Below are positions 48,246-60,503 of a DNA stretch of 64,000 nt, in pieces (the first letter of the stretch is position 1; every line of letters begins with the position of its first letter). Location of the stretch: positions 157,917,353-157,981,352 of the forward strand of contig OX457058.1 of NCBI GenBank assembly GCA_949752795.1, in the 5' to 3' direction. Source of the stretch: Hyperoodon ampullatus. Taxonomy: Eukaryota > Chordata > Mammalia > Artiodactyla > Ziphiidae. Under the pieces are notes generated by a model. That model had not been told where the DNA came from. It did not search any database and worked only from the letters and a program-made list of their open reading frames with translations. The position numbers and the translations under genes are program-made.

Positions 48246-48789
48246 CTATAGCCTCACAGATATGAATTCATATCAAAGGTACTTAATATTTAATGAGAAT
48301 AGAGGATTTTTCGGAACTAGGCTGGTAACTGTTCCTATCTTCTATAACAAAAATGAATAGATGCAAAATATTCAATCTTTAAACAACAGGTCTTTCCCAA
48401 CCCTAAAGAAAAGTCAACCTCTTTAATGTTCTCCAGCAAAGAATGGTAAAGTTTAATTCACCTCTAGAAAAGGAGAGCGGCCAGGAGACAAGGTAGTGAA
48501 CTACCTGTGTATGTTTCCAAGAGCAAGTAGCAGGGAGTGGCAGAGCCCTCAAGCCAAGTGACTCCACATCAAAACATAAAGGCTTTACTGCACTCTAAGA
48601 AATAACCTCAGGGACACTTTCCAAGGTACTCAATGAATTTCACTGGCCCCAAACAGCATTACTCTTTAAAAGTTAATTTTCAAAGCGGAGACAGCAGAAG
48701 CAAGAAGAACTACAATTCTGACCCTGTGGAAGGAAAACCACATTCACAAAAAGATAGACAAGAAGAAAAGGCAGAGTACTTTGTACCAG

Positions 48790-49665
48790 ATGAAGGAACA
48801 AGATAAAACCCCAGAAAAACAACTAAATGAAGTGGAGATAAGCAACCTTTCAGAAAAAGAATTCAGAATAATGATAGTGAAGGTGATCCAGGACCTCAGA
48901 AAAAGAATGTAGGCAAAGATCAAGAAGATGCAAGAAATGTTTAACAAAGATCTAGAAGAATTAAAGAACAATCAACAGAGATGAACAACACAATAACTGA
49001 AATGAAAACTACAACAGAAGGAATCAATAGCAGTAAAACGGAGGCAGAAGAACGGATAAGTGACCTGGAAGACAGAATGGTAGAATTCATTGCCACGGAA
49101 CAGAATAAAGAAAAAAGAACGAAAAGAAATGCAGACAGCATAAGAGATCTCTGGGACAACATTAAATGCAACAACATTCACATTATAGGGGTCCCAGAAG
49201 GAGAAGAGAGACACAGAAAGGACCCGATAAAATATCTGAAGAGATTATAGTCAAAAACTTCGCTAACATGGGAAAGGAAAGAGCCACCCAAGTCCACAAA
49301 GCACAGAGAGCCCCAGGTAGAATAAATCCAAGGAGAAACACACCAAGACACATAATAATCAAATTGACAAAAATTAAAGACAGAGAAAAATTACTGAAAG
49401 CAACAAGGGAAAAATGGCAACATACAACGGAACTCCCATAAGATGAACAGCTGATTTCCCAGCAGAAACTCTACAAGCCAGAAGGGAGTGGCATGATATA
49501 TTTACAGTGAAGAAAGGGAAGAACCTACAACCAAGATTACTCTACCCAGCAAGGATCTCATTCAGATTTGACAGAGAAATCAAAAGCTTTACAGACAAGC
49601 AAAAGCTAAGAGAATTCAGCACCACCAAACCAGCTCTACAACTAATGCTAAAGGAACTTCTCTAA
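48790..49665 (+). pseudogene. L1 ORF1 remnant (RNA-binding chaperone ORF1p)
   Basis: ORF1p normally coats L1 RNA as a trimeric coiled-coil protein with an RRM and a C-terminal domain. The remnant starts MKEQDKTPEKQLNEVEISNL and meets a stop after about 40 codons (TAG at about 48909). It resumes in other frames with the coiled-coil-like ERISDLEDRMVEF and the conserved [11 protein letters not shown] segment of the RRM region, and ends at the family-typical LKELL stop. At least one nonsense change and several frame changes mean no ORF1p can be made. Confidence 0.88.
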
Positions 49666-49723
49666 GTGGGAAACACAAGAGAAGAAAAGGTCCTACAAAA
49701 ACAAACCCATAACAATTAGGAAA

Positions 49724-52700
49724 ATGGTAATAGGAACATACATATCGATAATTACCTTAAACGTGAATGGATTAAATGCCCCAACCAAAAGACACAGGCT
49801 CACTGAAAGGATACGAAAACAAGACCCATATATATGCTGTCTACAGGAGACCCACTTCAGACCTAGGGACACATACAGAATGAAAGTGAGGAGATGGAAA
49901 AAGATATTCCATGCAAATGGAAATCAAAAGAAAGCTGGAGTAGCAATAATCATATCAGATAAAATAGACTTTAAAATAAAGAATGTAACAAGAGACAAGG
50001 AAGGACACTACATAATGATCAAGGGATCAAAGAAGAAGATATAATAATTATAAATATATATACACCCAACATAGGAGCACCTCAATACATAAGGCAACTG
50101 CTAACAGCTCTAAAAGAGGAAATTGACAGTAACACAATAACAGTGGAGGACTTTAACACCTCACTTACACCAATGGATAGGTCATCCAGACAGAAAATTC
50201 ATAAGGAAACACAAGCTTTAAATGACACAATACACCTGATAAATTTAATTGATATTTATAGGACATTCCATCCAAAAACAGCAGATTACACTTTCTTCTC
50301 AAGTGCACACAGAACATTCTCCAGGACAGATCACATCTTGGGTCACAAATCAAGCCGTGGTAAATTTAAGAAAACTGAAATCATATCAAGCACCTTTTAC
50401 AACCACAACACTATGAGATTAGAAATCAATTACAGGGGGAAAAAAAGTAAAAAACACAAACACATGGAGGCTAAACAATACGATACTAAATAACCAAGAG
50501 ATCACTGAAGAAATCAAAGAGCAAAGCCAAAAATACCTAGAGACAAATTACAATGAAAACATGATGATCCAAAACCTGTGGGATGCAGCAAAAGCAGTTC
50601 TAAGAGGGAAGTTTACACCTATACAAGCCTACCTCAAGACACAAGAAACATCTCAAATAAACAATCTAACCTTACACCTAAAGGAACTAGAGAAAGATGA
50701 ACAAACAAAACCCAAAGTTAGCAGAAGGAAAGAAATCATAAAGATCACAGCAGAAATAAATGAAATAGAAACAAAGAAAACAATAGCAAAGATCAATAAA
50801 ACTAAAAGCTGGTTTTTTGAGAAGATAAACAAAATTGATAAACCTTTAGCCAGACTCATCAAGAAAAAGAGGGAGAGGACTCAAATCAGTAAAATGAGAC
50901 ATGAAAAAGGAGAAGTTACAATAGACACTGCAGAAATACAAAGCATCATAAGAGACTACTCCATGCAACTCTATGACAAAAAAATGGACAACCTGGAAGA
51001 AATGGATGAATTCTTAGAAAGGTATAACCTTTCAAGACTGAACCAGGAAGAAATAGAAAATATGAACAGACCAATGACAAGTAATAAAATTGAAACTGTG
51101 ATTAAACATCTTCCAACAAACAAAAGTGCAGGACCAGATGGCTTCACAGGTGAATTCTATCAAACATTTAGAGAAGAACTAACACCGATCCTTCTCAAAC
51201 TCTTCCAAAAAATTTCAGAGGAAGGAACTCTCCCAAACTCATTCTATGAGGCCACCACCACCCTGATACTAAAACCAGACAAAGATACTACAAAAAAAGA
51301 AAGTTACAGACCAATATCACTGATGAACATCAATGCAAAAATACTCAACAAAATACTAACAAACACATTGAAAGATCATACACCATGATCAAGTGGAATA
51401 TATCCCAGGGATGCAAGGATTCTTCAATATACACAAATCAATCAATGTGATACACCATATTAACAAATTGAAGAATAAAAACCATATGATCATCTCAATA
51501 GATTCAGAAAAAGCTTTTGACAAAATTCAACACCGATTTATGATAAAAACTCTCCAGAAAGTGGGCATAGAGGGAACCTACCTCAACATAATAAAGACCA
51601 TATACGACAAACCCATAGCAAACATCATCAATGGTGAAAAACTGAAAGCACTTCCTCTAAGATCAGGAAAAAGACAACGATGTCCACTCTCACCACAATT
51701 ATTTAATATAGTTTTGGAAGTCCTGGCCACCATGGCAATCAGAGAAGAAAAAGAAATAAAAGGAATACAAATCAGAAAAGAAGTAAAACTGTCATTGTTT
51801 GCAGATGACGTGATACTATACATAGAGAGTCCTAAAGATGCTACCAGAAAACTACTAGAGCTAAGCAATGAATGTGGTAAAGTTGCAGGATACAAAATTA
51901 ATGCACAGAAATCTCTTGCATTCCTATACACTAACAATGAAAGATCAGAAAGAGAAATTAAGGAAACAATCCCATTCACCATTGCAACAAAAAGAATAAA
52001 ATACCTAGGAATAAACCTACTAAAGGAGGTAAAAGACCTGTACTCAAAAAACTATAAGACACTGATGAAAGATGACACAAACAGATGGAGAGATATACCA
52101 TGTTCTTGGATTGGAAGAATCAATCTTGTGAAAATGACTATACTACCCAAAGCAATCCACAGTTTCAATGCAATCCCTATCAAATTACCAGTGGCATTTT
52201 TTTACAGAACTAGAACAAAAAAATCTTAAAATTTGTTTGGAGACACAAAAGACGCTGAATAGCCAAAGCAGTCTTGAGGGAAAAAAACGGAGCTGGAGGA
52301 GTCATACTCCCTGATTTCACTATACTACCAAGCTACAATAATCAAGACAATATGGTACTGGCACAAAAACAGAAATATAGTTCAGTGGAACAGGATAGGA
52401 AGCCCACAGATAAACCCACGCACCTATGGTCAACTAATCTATGACAAAGGAGGCAAGGATATACAATGGAGAAAAGACAGCCCTGTTCAATAAGTGGTGC
52501 TGGGAAAACTGGACAGCTGCATGTAAAAGAATGAAATTAGAACATTCCCTAACACCATATAAAAAATAAACTCAAAATGGATTAAAGACCTAAATGTAAG
52601 ACCGGACACTATAAAACTCTTAGAGGAAACCATAGGAAGAACACTCTCTGACATAAATCACAGCAAGATCTTTTTTGATCCACTTCCTAGAGTAATGGAA

Positions 52701-53514
52701 ATAAAAACAAAAATAAACAAATGGGACCTAATGAAACTTCAAAGCTTTTGCAAAGCAAAGGAAACTACAAACAAGATGAAAAGATAAACCTCAGAATGGG
52801 ACAAAATATTTGCAAATGAAGCAATGGACAAAGGATTAACCTCCAAAATATATAAACTGCTCATGCAGCTCAATATTAAAAAAACAAACAACGCCATCAA
52901 AAAATGGGCAGAAGACCTAAATAGACATTTCTCCAAAGAAGAAATACAGATGGCCAAGAAGCACATGAAAAGCTGCTCAACATCACCAATTATTAGAGAA
53001 ATACAAATCAAAACTACAATGAGGTATCACCTCACACCATTTAGAATGGGCATCATAGAAAATCTACAAACAACAAATGCTGGAGAGGATGTGGAGAAAA
53101 GGGGACCCTCTTGCACTGTTGGTGGGAATGTAAATTGATACAGCCACTATGGAGAACAGTATGGAGGTCTCCTAAAATTAACTAAAAATAGAATTACCAT
53201 ATGACCCAGTAATCCCACTACTGGGCATATACCCAGAGAAAACCATAATTCAAAAAGACACATGCACCACAGTGTTCGTTGCAGCTCTATTTATGATTGC
53301 CAGGTCATGGAAGCAACCTAAATGCCCATCGACAGACAAATGGATAAAGAATATGTGGTACGTATATACAATGGAATATTATCCAGCCATAAAAAGGAAC
53401 GAAATTGGGTCATTTGTAGAGACGTGGATGGATCTATAGACTGTCATACAGAGTGAAGTAAGTCAGAAAGAGAAAAACAAATATCGTATATTAACACATA
53501 TATGTGGAACCTAG
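49724..53514 (+). pseudogene. L1 ORF2 remnant (endonuclease / reverse transcriptase)
   Basis: ORF2p normally nicks target DNA with an N-terminal APE-like endonuclease and copies RNA with a reverse transcriptase. Visible blocks are the endonuclease start (MVIGTYISIITLNVNGLNAP), LQETH, DFNTSL and TDHILGH. The RT region has [14 protein letters not shown] and the palm motif FADDVILY at about 51800. The C-terminal part ends ILTHICGT before a TAG. The frame changes near 50035, between about 50490 and 50560, near 51385 and again after 52229. The distal endonuclease motif reads NHNTMRLEI where the family has DHNAMRLEI, so a catalytic Asp looks lost. The overall span (3.79 kb) is the normal ORF2 length, so inactivation is by point changes and small indels. 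Confidence 0.9.
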
Positions 53515-53753
53515 AAAAATGGTACAGATGAACCGGTTTGCAGGGCAGAAATTGAGACATAGATGTAGAGAACAAACGTATGGACACCAAGTGGGGAAAA
53601 TGGCAGGGGTGGTGGTCGTGGGATGAATTGGGAGATTGGGATTAACATATATATGCCAATATGTATTAAATAGATAATAAGAACCTGCTGTATAAAAAAA
53701 TAAATTAAATAAAATTCAAAAAATCTTTTAAAATGTTAATTTCAAAATCTTAC

Positions 53754-53840
53754 TTTACTCTTTTCAGTTTCACTTTGTCTTAGCTTATTTTTCATTACTC
53801 CCTCATTCTCCTCTGCTTTAGCTTCTTGTTTCTTCAGTGC
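53754..53840 (-). CDS. CEP128: CEP128 internal exon (first of six in the window, 87 nt)
   Basis: This exon encodes 29 residues beginning ALKKQEAKAEENEG and ending LRQSETEKSK, which corresponds to about residues 255-283 of human CEP128 as I remember it. It is preceded on the minus strand by a pyrimidine-rich tract ending TTTCTAG and followed by a strong donor, AAA|GTAAGA. Both junctions are phase 0, and the next exon continues directly with LEQELEL. The sequence is charged and heptad-like, as expected for a coiled coil. An alternative donor, GTAAAG, lies 5 nt inside the exon, but using it would break the frame into the next exon. CEP128 is known as a subdistal-appendage protein of the mother centriole. 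Unusually, a long L1 insertion starts within about 6 bases of the donor hexamer region. Confidence 0.93.
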
Positions 53841-54954
53841 CTAGAAAGAAAGACATGGGAAAATCAGTATTATTCCAAAATACATATAAAACTGAAAGAC
53901 ATTACTAGGATCTATTAAGAAAAGGCTGAGGAAGATGATTATGAATTGTACAAAATATACACAGGAATTACAACCTGCTCATTCATTGAAATCATAAGAT
54001 CACTTCATTGGGGCTCAAATATAAACAACTTCCCGATCTACCTAATCAAGTTCCACTTAGTTTCACTTTTTCCCATCTTTAGGAATTTTTTAACATATTT
54101 AGAGAGCTTAGACAGCTAACAGTTTTCTTGGAAACAAACAAATTTTACTGCCTGCCGAAATAATAGTATTTAAAAGTTATATTATCGGCTCAACAATTTT
54201 GACATAATACCTAAAACCAGTTCACTAGTTCTTCAAATTCTGAAGAAATATCAAGGTAGAAACATGCTTGTTGCATCATTATTACATACATGACATTTTA
54301 TCACAACATATAACTGGCTCTTCAACCATACTTTCACATAGAGCAAAGAAAAGCATTCTTTTCTACATTTTTCTCTCTTTAATAAATTGGAAAAAAAGGA
54401 ACTTTAAGAAAATACAAATTTCAAAAGTTAACCACATAAGTGTTTGTTCTGGTTTGTTTCTATGTTAAAACAAAATTAAACTTAAGGAAAAAAATTTATA
54501 TTAAGAGCAATCTTTCATAACACCTAAAAGACATTCCATCTGTTTAAAAAAAAAAATTCGACACTTAGCATTTAGACTTAAAAAGGTGTATGTGTAGAGG
54601 CCATCCAAGTTGAGAAAAGCCAAATTTCCACAAGTCTTTTCCAACAAGTTCTATGATGCTCAATAGAAAAACTATTTTTAGGCAAACAGCAAAACATGTT
54701 AAAACTGTTTTGATGCAAGTATAATCAATCATATTCCAATTCCATTAACTCACATATCCAACATAAATCTCCAAAGTGCATATATACGCATATATAAAAT
54801 AACAATGTCCCCCCTACCCATGAGATTACAGCTCCCTCTGCATGGCTCCTGCTCTCACTAATAAAAAACAATTGAGTAAAAAAGCAGAGAGACACCATCA
54901 AAATACAAAATAATTTTGATTTGAGTATAAATAATATAACAACACTTTTATAGT

Positions 54955-55195
54955 GTTTACTATGTCCGGGCATTCTTCTTCTTCTTACATATATTAAATA
55001 AACACATTACATATATTGAATATATACATTTAATCTTTATAATGGTTCCATGAGTTATTATTAAGTCCATTTTATTAAGAGGGAAGTTGGGGCTACAAGG
55101 AGTTGAATAACTTGCCCAAGGTCATTCACCAAGCTCGTGACAGAGACAGGACATAGATTCAGGCTGTGTTCCTCTTAACCATTGAATGGCACTGC
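54955..55195 (-). repeat. MIR SINE relic
   Basis: The plus strand has 'tccatgagttattattaagtccattttatt', 'gttgaataacttgcccaaggtcattcaccaagct' and 'gattcaggctgtgttcctcttaaccattg', the reverse complement of MIR. Confidence 0.8.
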
Positions 55196-56744
55196 CTCTC
55201 CACGTTGAAACAATAATATCAAGCTTATAGGGTGGATATGAAGACTAAATAATTTGATACTTGTAAAGCATTAAAATATACAATAAAAGACAACTATTAT
55301 GATTACTAAATTGTTAACAATTGATAAAGTATTACAAATCATAATGCTTTTCAGGTAGCTATCAAATGATTTTGATGTTTATTATTTGTTCTTAACTGTA
55401 GCCTAAGTGGAATTTGTAATAATATTTACTTAGGTATGTATAATCTATTCAGGTTTGGCTGATGGGATGTGTTTATAAATTTTTCCTGAACAAAATTATC
55501 CTAGGAACTTGAAAATTACTGCTGGTATCTTCATTTTTTCCATACTTCCTCAGTCTAACTCCACTTAATATGTGTGTGTGTGTTTCTTTGACAGAGAGGG
55601 AGAGGAAGAGGGAGTGGGAAGGAGGGAGAAATATTTTTTTAAAAGATATGAAATGTTGCTATATTTTTCATCAATTCATTTTACAATATTTGAACTATCT
55701 TATTCCTCAATATCATCATTCAACCTAGCCCCGTCACCTGTTTTTCTTTAATGAGTTAAACTTAACTGGTTATTTTTTCAATATTTTTTTCCAGTTATGT
55801 CATACACCTTTTATTGCCAAGTATATTTTTCATATCAAATATATATTTGCAGGTTCTCTAAAACTTAATCTACTGCTAGTCTAGAAGTAAGTTACTGTAG
55901 AAAGCATGCTTCTGTTTCTTAAACAAACAAAATACTATTTTTTTCAAGGTTCATGGATTCAGTCAATATTTTTTCATTGAACTAAAAACCAGCCTGGGTT
56001 TTTCCACAGAGAGGGGATTATGAGGAAGACTTCCTCAGGCAGTTGATAAGTTTCATCAAACTGTAAATAGTCAGCCTCCCATTCTGGATTCAAACTCCTG
56101 GGCAGAAGCCACTCCAAATGAGTATGCAGTGAAGGCTCACCCAAACCCAATGACATCACTTAAGGCCATAAGCAACTTCAAACAAGATGGGCTTGTCCCA
56201 AATATAAGAGCCATTCACTTCCAAAGCCAAATTCAAAATCTACCTTGGAAGACTCTGCAACCTTCAAACAGTAGCTGCTAAGATCCTTCCAGTGTGATTC
56301 TGTACATCTCTTCATGTTCCAAGTTGTTTCCACCTGTGTCCTCTGCTTACTGAGGTACGAGAAACAGAAGGAGTCACCTGCTAAGCTTTTAAAACTTGAC
56401 TTAACTGCATGCTGCAACTCTAGGAGTTTAACTTAATAAGAATTTAAACCCCAAAAATTCTCCAGTCAAGAAATTTTTCCATTTTACTAACTGGAATTAA
56501 TCCATTTCTGTCCCTTTCTCATGAGTTCCAAAACTTACATTTAAAAAATCCTATTACATTTTACGTCAAAAAAACAAGAAAGACATATTAATATTTCCCA
56601 AGTGTTTACATACTTTATTTTGATTGTCTATTAAAATGTGCTTAATTCATTTATATGCTTATTTTTACTTAGATAGACATTCAAATAATCGTTGTTTATC
56701 TAGAGGTTTACATTTCCAAAGAGTAATATAAAAGATTTGGTGTC

Positions 56745-56865
56745 ACTAAGGTGTAAGCTTCAGAAGGCCAGGGACCTCATCTGTCATGATCATATTTTAA
56801 CTCTAACACAATACTTGGAACATTTTAGGTGGTAAACATATGTTATCAAATGGATGAATAAATAT
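56745..56865 (+). repeat. L2-type LINE 3' end relic
   Basis: 'gtaagcttcagaaggccagggacctcatctgtc...aatacttggaacattttaggtggtaaacatatgttatcaaatggatgaataa' follows the L2 3' tail order with strong divergence. Confidence 0.55.
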
Positions 56866-57124
56866 CCCTTTATAATTCCTGAATAACAACTTCACTTTGC
56901 AATTGGCCAATTCTGTTCATCACATATATGAAAGTTTTCCAGATTTCTCCCATCTTTCTTAACCACCATATTTTCTCAAGCACCAAGCTGTCTTTCTTTC
57001 TGTAAAAACAATTATTATGGTGTAGTGATGTTGGAAAATAAATATTTACTTGGGGGTTTAAGTCAAAGAGTTAATAACCCTTTCCTGTTTTCACAAGTCA
57101 TCATTTTAGTCTTTTCCTTAGGAA

Positions 57125-57960
57125 AAAATCCTCTGAATAGTTTTAAGTTTTTTTATTTTTTAAATAATTCAGATTTACAGAACAGTTGTAAAGACAGCTC
57201 AGAGTTCCCATATACTTTTCACTCAGCTTCCCCTAAAAGTAACATCTTCCATAACCATGGTAAGTTTATTGAAACTAAGATGTTAACACTGTTACAAAAC
57301 CAAAAGCTACAGACTTTACTCAACTATCAAATGTTCTTTTTTGTTCCAAGATACTTCAGAGCAGCTTGTCTCTTTAGTCTCCTCCAATCTGGGAAAGTTT
57401 CTCAATTTTTCCTTCCTTTTATGATTTCAACATTTTCTAAAATACTTCAGGTATCTTCAAGTCAGGTATTTTGTAGACTGTCCCTCAATTTGGGTTTTTG
57501 TGATGTCTCCTCATGATTAGACAAAACTCATAAATTTGGGAACAGAATACCACAGAGGTAAGTACCGTTCTCAGTGCATCACACTGGAGGGTATGTGATA
57601 TCAACATGACTCAGGACTAGTCATGTTAACCTTGACAGCTTGATTACAGTAGGGTGGTGTCTGCCAAATCTCCCTGCCATAAAGTTAGTATTCTTTCTTT
57701 TCCAGACTCTGTTAGAAGCAAGTCATTAAGTCCAGCCCACACCCAAAGGGAGAAGAATTAAGCTCTGCCTCCCAGAGGGAGAATATCAAAGAATATGTAG
57801 AACTATGTTAAAATCACTAAAGTAATGAACAAATATTTTGGTAGATAATTTGAGGCTATGCAAGTATCTTTAAAGTTTTACCCACCAATTTTAGCTCAAA
57901 ATCAGACCATTATCAGTACTTTTAATGATAACATTATCAGTACTTTTTTGGCCTACAAAC
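57125..57960 (-). mobile_element. Ancient LINE-1 3' end (L1MD/ME type), antisense
   Basis: The order of phrases matches an old L1 3'UTR in reverse complement: 'cagagttcccatatacttttcactcagcttcccc', then 'tcaatttgggtttttgtgatgtctcctcatgattagac', 'ctcagtgcatcac', 'gggtggtgtctgcca' and 'gaggctatgcaagtatc'. It is heavily diverged. The 163-codon open frame over its left half (57025-57516) is fortuitous. Confidence 0.72.
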
Positions 57961-60261
57961 TTTTCCCCCATCAAACCTTATGCCTAATGCAACCCAGATT
58001 CCTAGAAAGTTACCTCATAGCCCAGTGCTCACCACTAAGTAGAACGCTGAACCCCTTCGCATTCACCTCCAGATAACCTACTTACACCAAAAACATTAAT
58101 GAGTGATGTAGAATTTACGTAAGACCGTATCAGTGGATGGAGTACACTCATCAAGTCTCTATATAATCCTAACTCTCCTAGGCTACTCCACTAACCAGGA
58201 ATTTTCCTTCTCCCCTGTTCCCCTACATCTTCTTCAGCTTCACTGCTTAGTTTCTTTGCAGCTTCTGGACCTTCCCAACAGGCTTCTAAATCTCCCTCCC
58301 CGAGTTACGCCGAGCAGTGTGCGTCTATTCCAGTTCTCAATTTTGAATGCCGACACTGATTACCATGCCCAATACCCCACTTTCCTCACCACACAAAGAA
58401 AAGACCTGTTACCAGGATCCATTCCCCTTAAAGGGCGGTTGAGAAATAATTATTTTCATTCTCATACTAATAGATATTTAATCTTCATTTCTTATAATTA
58501 CTATAAATATTAGTAATTTTACTTGATGTGAAAGGAATAAAAATCAACAAGCTGAACTTTAATCAAACTGTGTTTTCTAGTACATGGAATTATGCCTTAT
58601 AAAAACATAGTTCTTCTGAAAGTCAACTATTTTTTTTTTAATTTGAATTTCTATGTATGAGCTGTTGAATAAAAGAACCTCTAATTCTCTTGGATATCTA
58701 AGATTTTGCAATAAAATTTCCTTTCCTCTGAACTTTCCACCTTGTACATCTGACCAGTTATTTATAATATCACTTTTCCAAAATAATATATGCCTCTTCT
58801 GTAGCTAATACTCTAAGGATATGTAAGTCTTGGAAAATTGAGGCAATGAGAACTTAAACTCTATTGTTTTCAGCAGAGGAACAAAAGTGAGGTACTGAGG
58901 AGCAACCCAAAGCAAATTACTATATTTCCACCTTATCATTTAGAAAAGTCAAACTTTAAACAACCTATAACACACCTATTAACTTTAAACCTACCTATAC
59001 AAAATAAGCCAGTAAACAAATAACACACAAGCAATATTCTAGCCCAGAACACTGAACCTATTTTCTATATTATCTAGTTTAAAATGAAAGACAAAGAAAG
59101 AAAGTCTAACTCTTAAGACCTAGTAGATATAATGCACTTTAAATTTCGGAAACACAGATAACAGTCAATGAGAAATAGTTTTAAAATTAACTAAATTAAA
59201 ATTACAAGTCATTTCTTCAAACCTTAATAACAAACTTTAATTCATTTACTACCTTTTTTTAAGTGTGTAAGGCTGCACTGGATTTCTTTTCCATTTGACT
59301 TAGATCAAACAATTTAGAATTATATTAAAACTGACCCAGTAAAAGCAGCTATAAAAAGAGAGAAAAAATCACATGCCAATGAATTTCTATTATTATGTTA
59401 TTTTGCCCTTTAAAACTTATTTTTTTCTTAAAAGCAGTTTAGCTATAAAGCTATCATGTGCCCTGCTCCTGGATTCAGATTGTCTTTTACACATTTAAGA
59501 TCACAGCAACAACACTGAGCCTTAATAGAGGGTCCCGGGAGCACATTTAAATTTCTAATAACAACAATGTTTCTTCTTTTTCTTAAGTGTGCCTATTTCC
59601 ATTAAAAAGACTAACATATTGAGTATTGTACTACTGCAGTTCTTTAGAGGTAGATGATTCGGAATTCTCACAAATATAATCAAAAAAAAATACAGCTTTT
59701 CCTTTTAAAGAGTAGGGGAAAGGAGAAAAAGAAAATGTTTGTAGACCTCTCATCTGACCATAAAAACTCCCACAACTTTGACAATAGGCATGTTTATCAA
59801 GAGGCTCTAAAAAATAACACACTCAAAAATGTAGAACAAATAGGGAATTAAAGGCCCTTTGTCTACTTTAAATGGACCAGCAAGCTTGGGTAAGAATGAT
59901 GGAGCTGGAATGAAATAAAGGTCACATGTTAACACCCACACAGGCCACTGAAATTTCCAAAACAACAAAAAAAATTATGAACATAAGCTATCCTGTCTTA
60001 TCCTAATCACTCAGCAGCACTAGAATTGCATGCCTTTGGTCACAAGGGCAAGAATATGTAGATGATTCACTGGTAAACCAACAGGACTATAGAAAAACAA
60101 GTCTGTGCTCATACTGAACAATAGGTCTGTAATATTATATTAAAGGTACAAACTTTTAAGTCATATTTTTTCCCATAACAATAAAGAATGAAAAAGTCAT
60201 GTTATTGAGAATTATAAAAATAGTTGCTCTTAATATATATGTGTGTATATATATATATATA

Positions 60262-60263
<2 letters not shown>

Positions 60264-60295
<32 letters not shown>

Positions 60296-60486
60296 TGGTA
60301 CGTGGGCCTCTCACTGTTGTGGTCTCTCCCATTGCAGAGCACAGGCTCCGGACGCGCAGGCTCAGTGGCCATGGCTCACGGGCCCAGCTGCTCCGCGGCA
60401 TGTGGGATCTTCCCGGACCGGGGCACGAACCCGTATCCCCTGCATTGGCAGGCGGACTCTCAACCACTGCGCCACCAGGGAAGCCC
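60264..60486 (-). mobile_element. CHR-type SINE (minus strand)
   Basis: The reverse complement starts GGGCTTCCCTGGTGGCGCAG and ends with a 31-base A-tail (T-run at 60264-60294 on the plus strand). The target was TA-rich; a TATATATATCTTTTT-like segment is found on both sides. The orientation is the same as CEP128 transcription. Confidence 0.95.
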
Positions 60487-60503
60487 ATATATATATCTTT
60501 TTT

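Larger units (their letters stand above)
48685..53723 (+). mobile_element. LINE-1, nearly full length, 5'UTR mostly missing, defective
   Basis: This is a plus-strand L1 with about 105 bases of 5'UTR, an ORF1 remnant (48790-49665), an ORF2 remnant (49724-53514), a short 3'UTR and an A-rich tail (about 53694-53723). It is flanked by an imperfect duplication: TCTTTAAAAGTTAATTTTC at 48663 and TCTTTTAAAATGTTAATTTC at 53724. This supports target-primed insertion with 5' truncation. Stops and frameshifts in both ORFs make it non-autonomous. It lies antisense to CEP128, and its 3' end sits about 30 bp from the donor of the 87-nt exon. The 3'UTR differs from that of the 18074-18593 fragment, so at least two L1 lineages have inserted in this gene. 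Confidence 0.93.
45820..53753 (-). other. CEP128: CEP128 intron (7.9 kb), mostly a single L1
   Basis: About 64% of this intron is one plus-strand L1 (48685-53723), antisense to CEP128. The remainder holds MIR-like relics (46040-46160, 48140-48245), a solo ERV LTR (46495-46981) and a MER2/Tigger-type MITE (47576-47796). If the L1 and LTR are removed, the ancestral intron would have been about 2.4 kb. Confidence 0.8.

Noticed and set aside
50561..52229. Two long frames with reverse transcriptase homology as independent genes
   Set aside because: They are parts of one frameshifted L1 ORF2, described as a pseudogene of the mobile element.
53749..53758. Alternative donor GTAAAG inside the 87-nt exon
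   Set aside because: Its use would change the phase so that the next exon would no longer read LEQELEL; the GTAAGA donor keeps the frame and fits human CEP128.
57025..57516. 163-codon open frame
   Set aside because: It overlaps an ancient antisense L1 3' end and is Phe/Ser-rich; no homology recognised.
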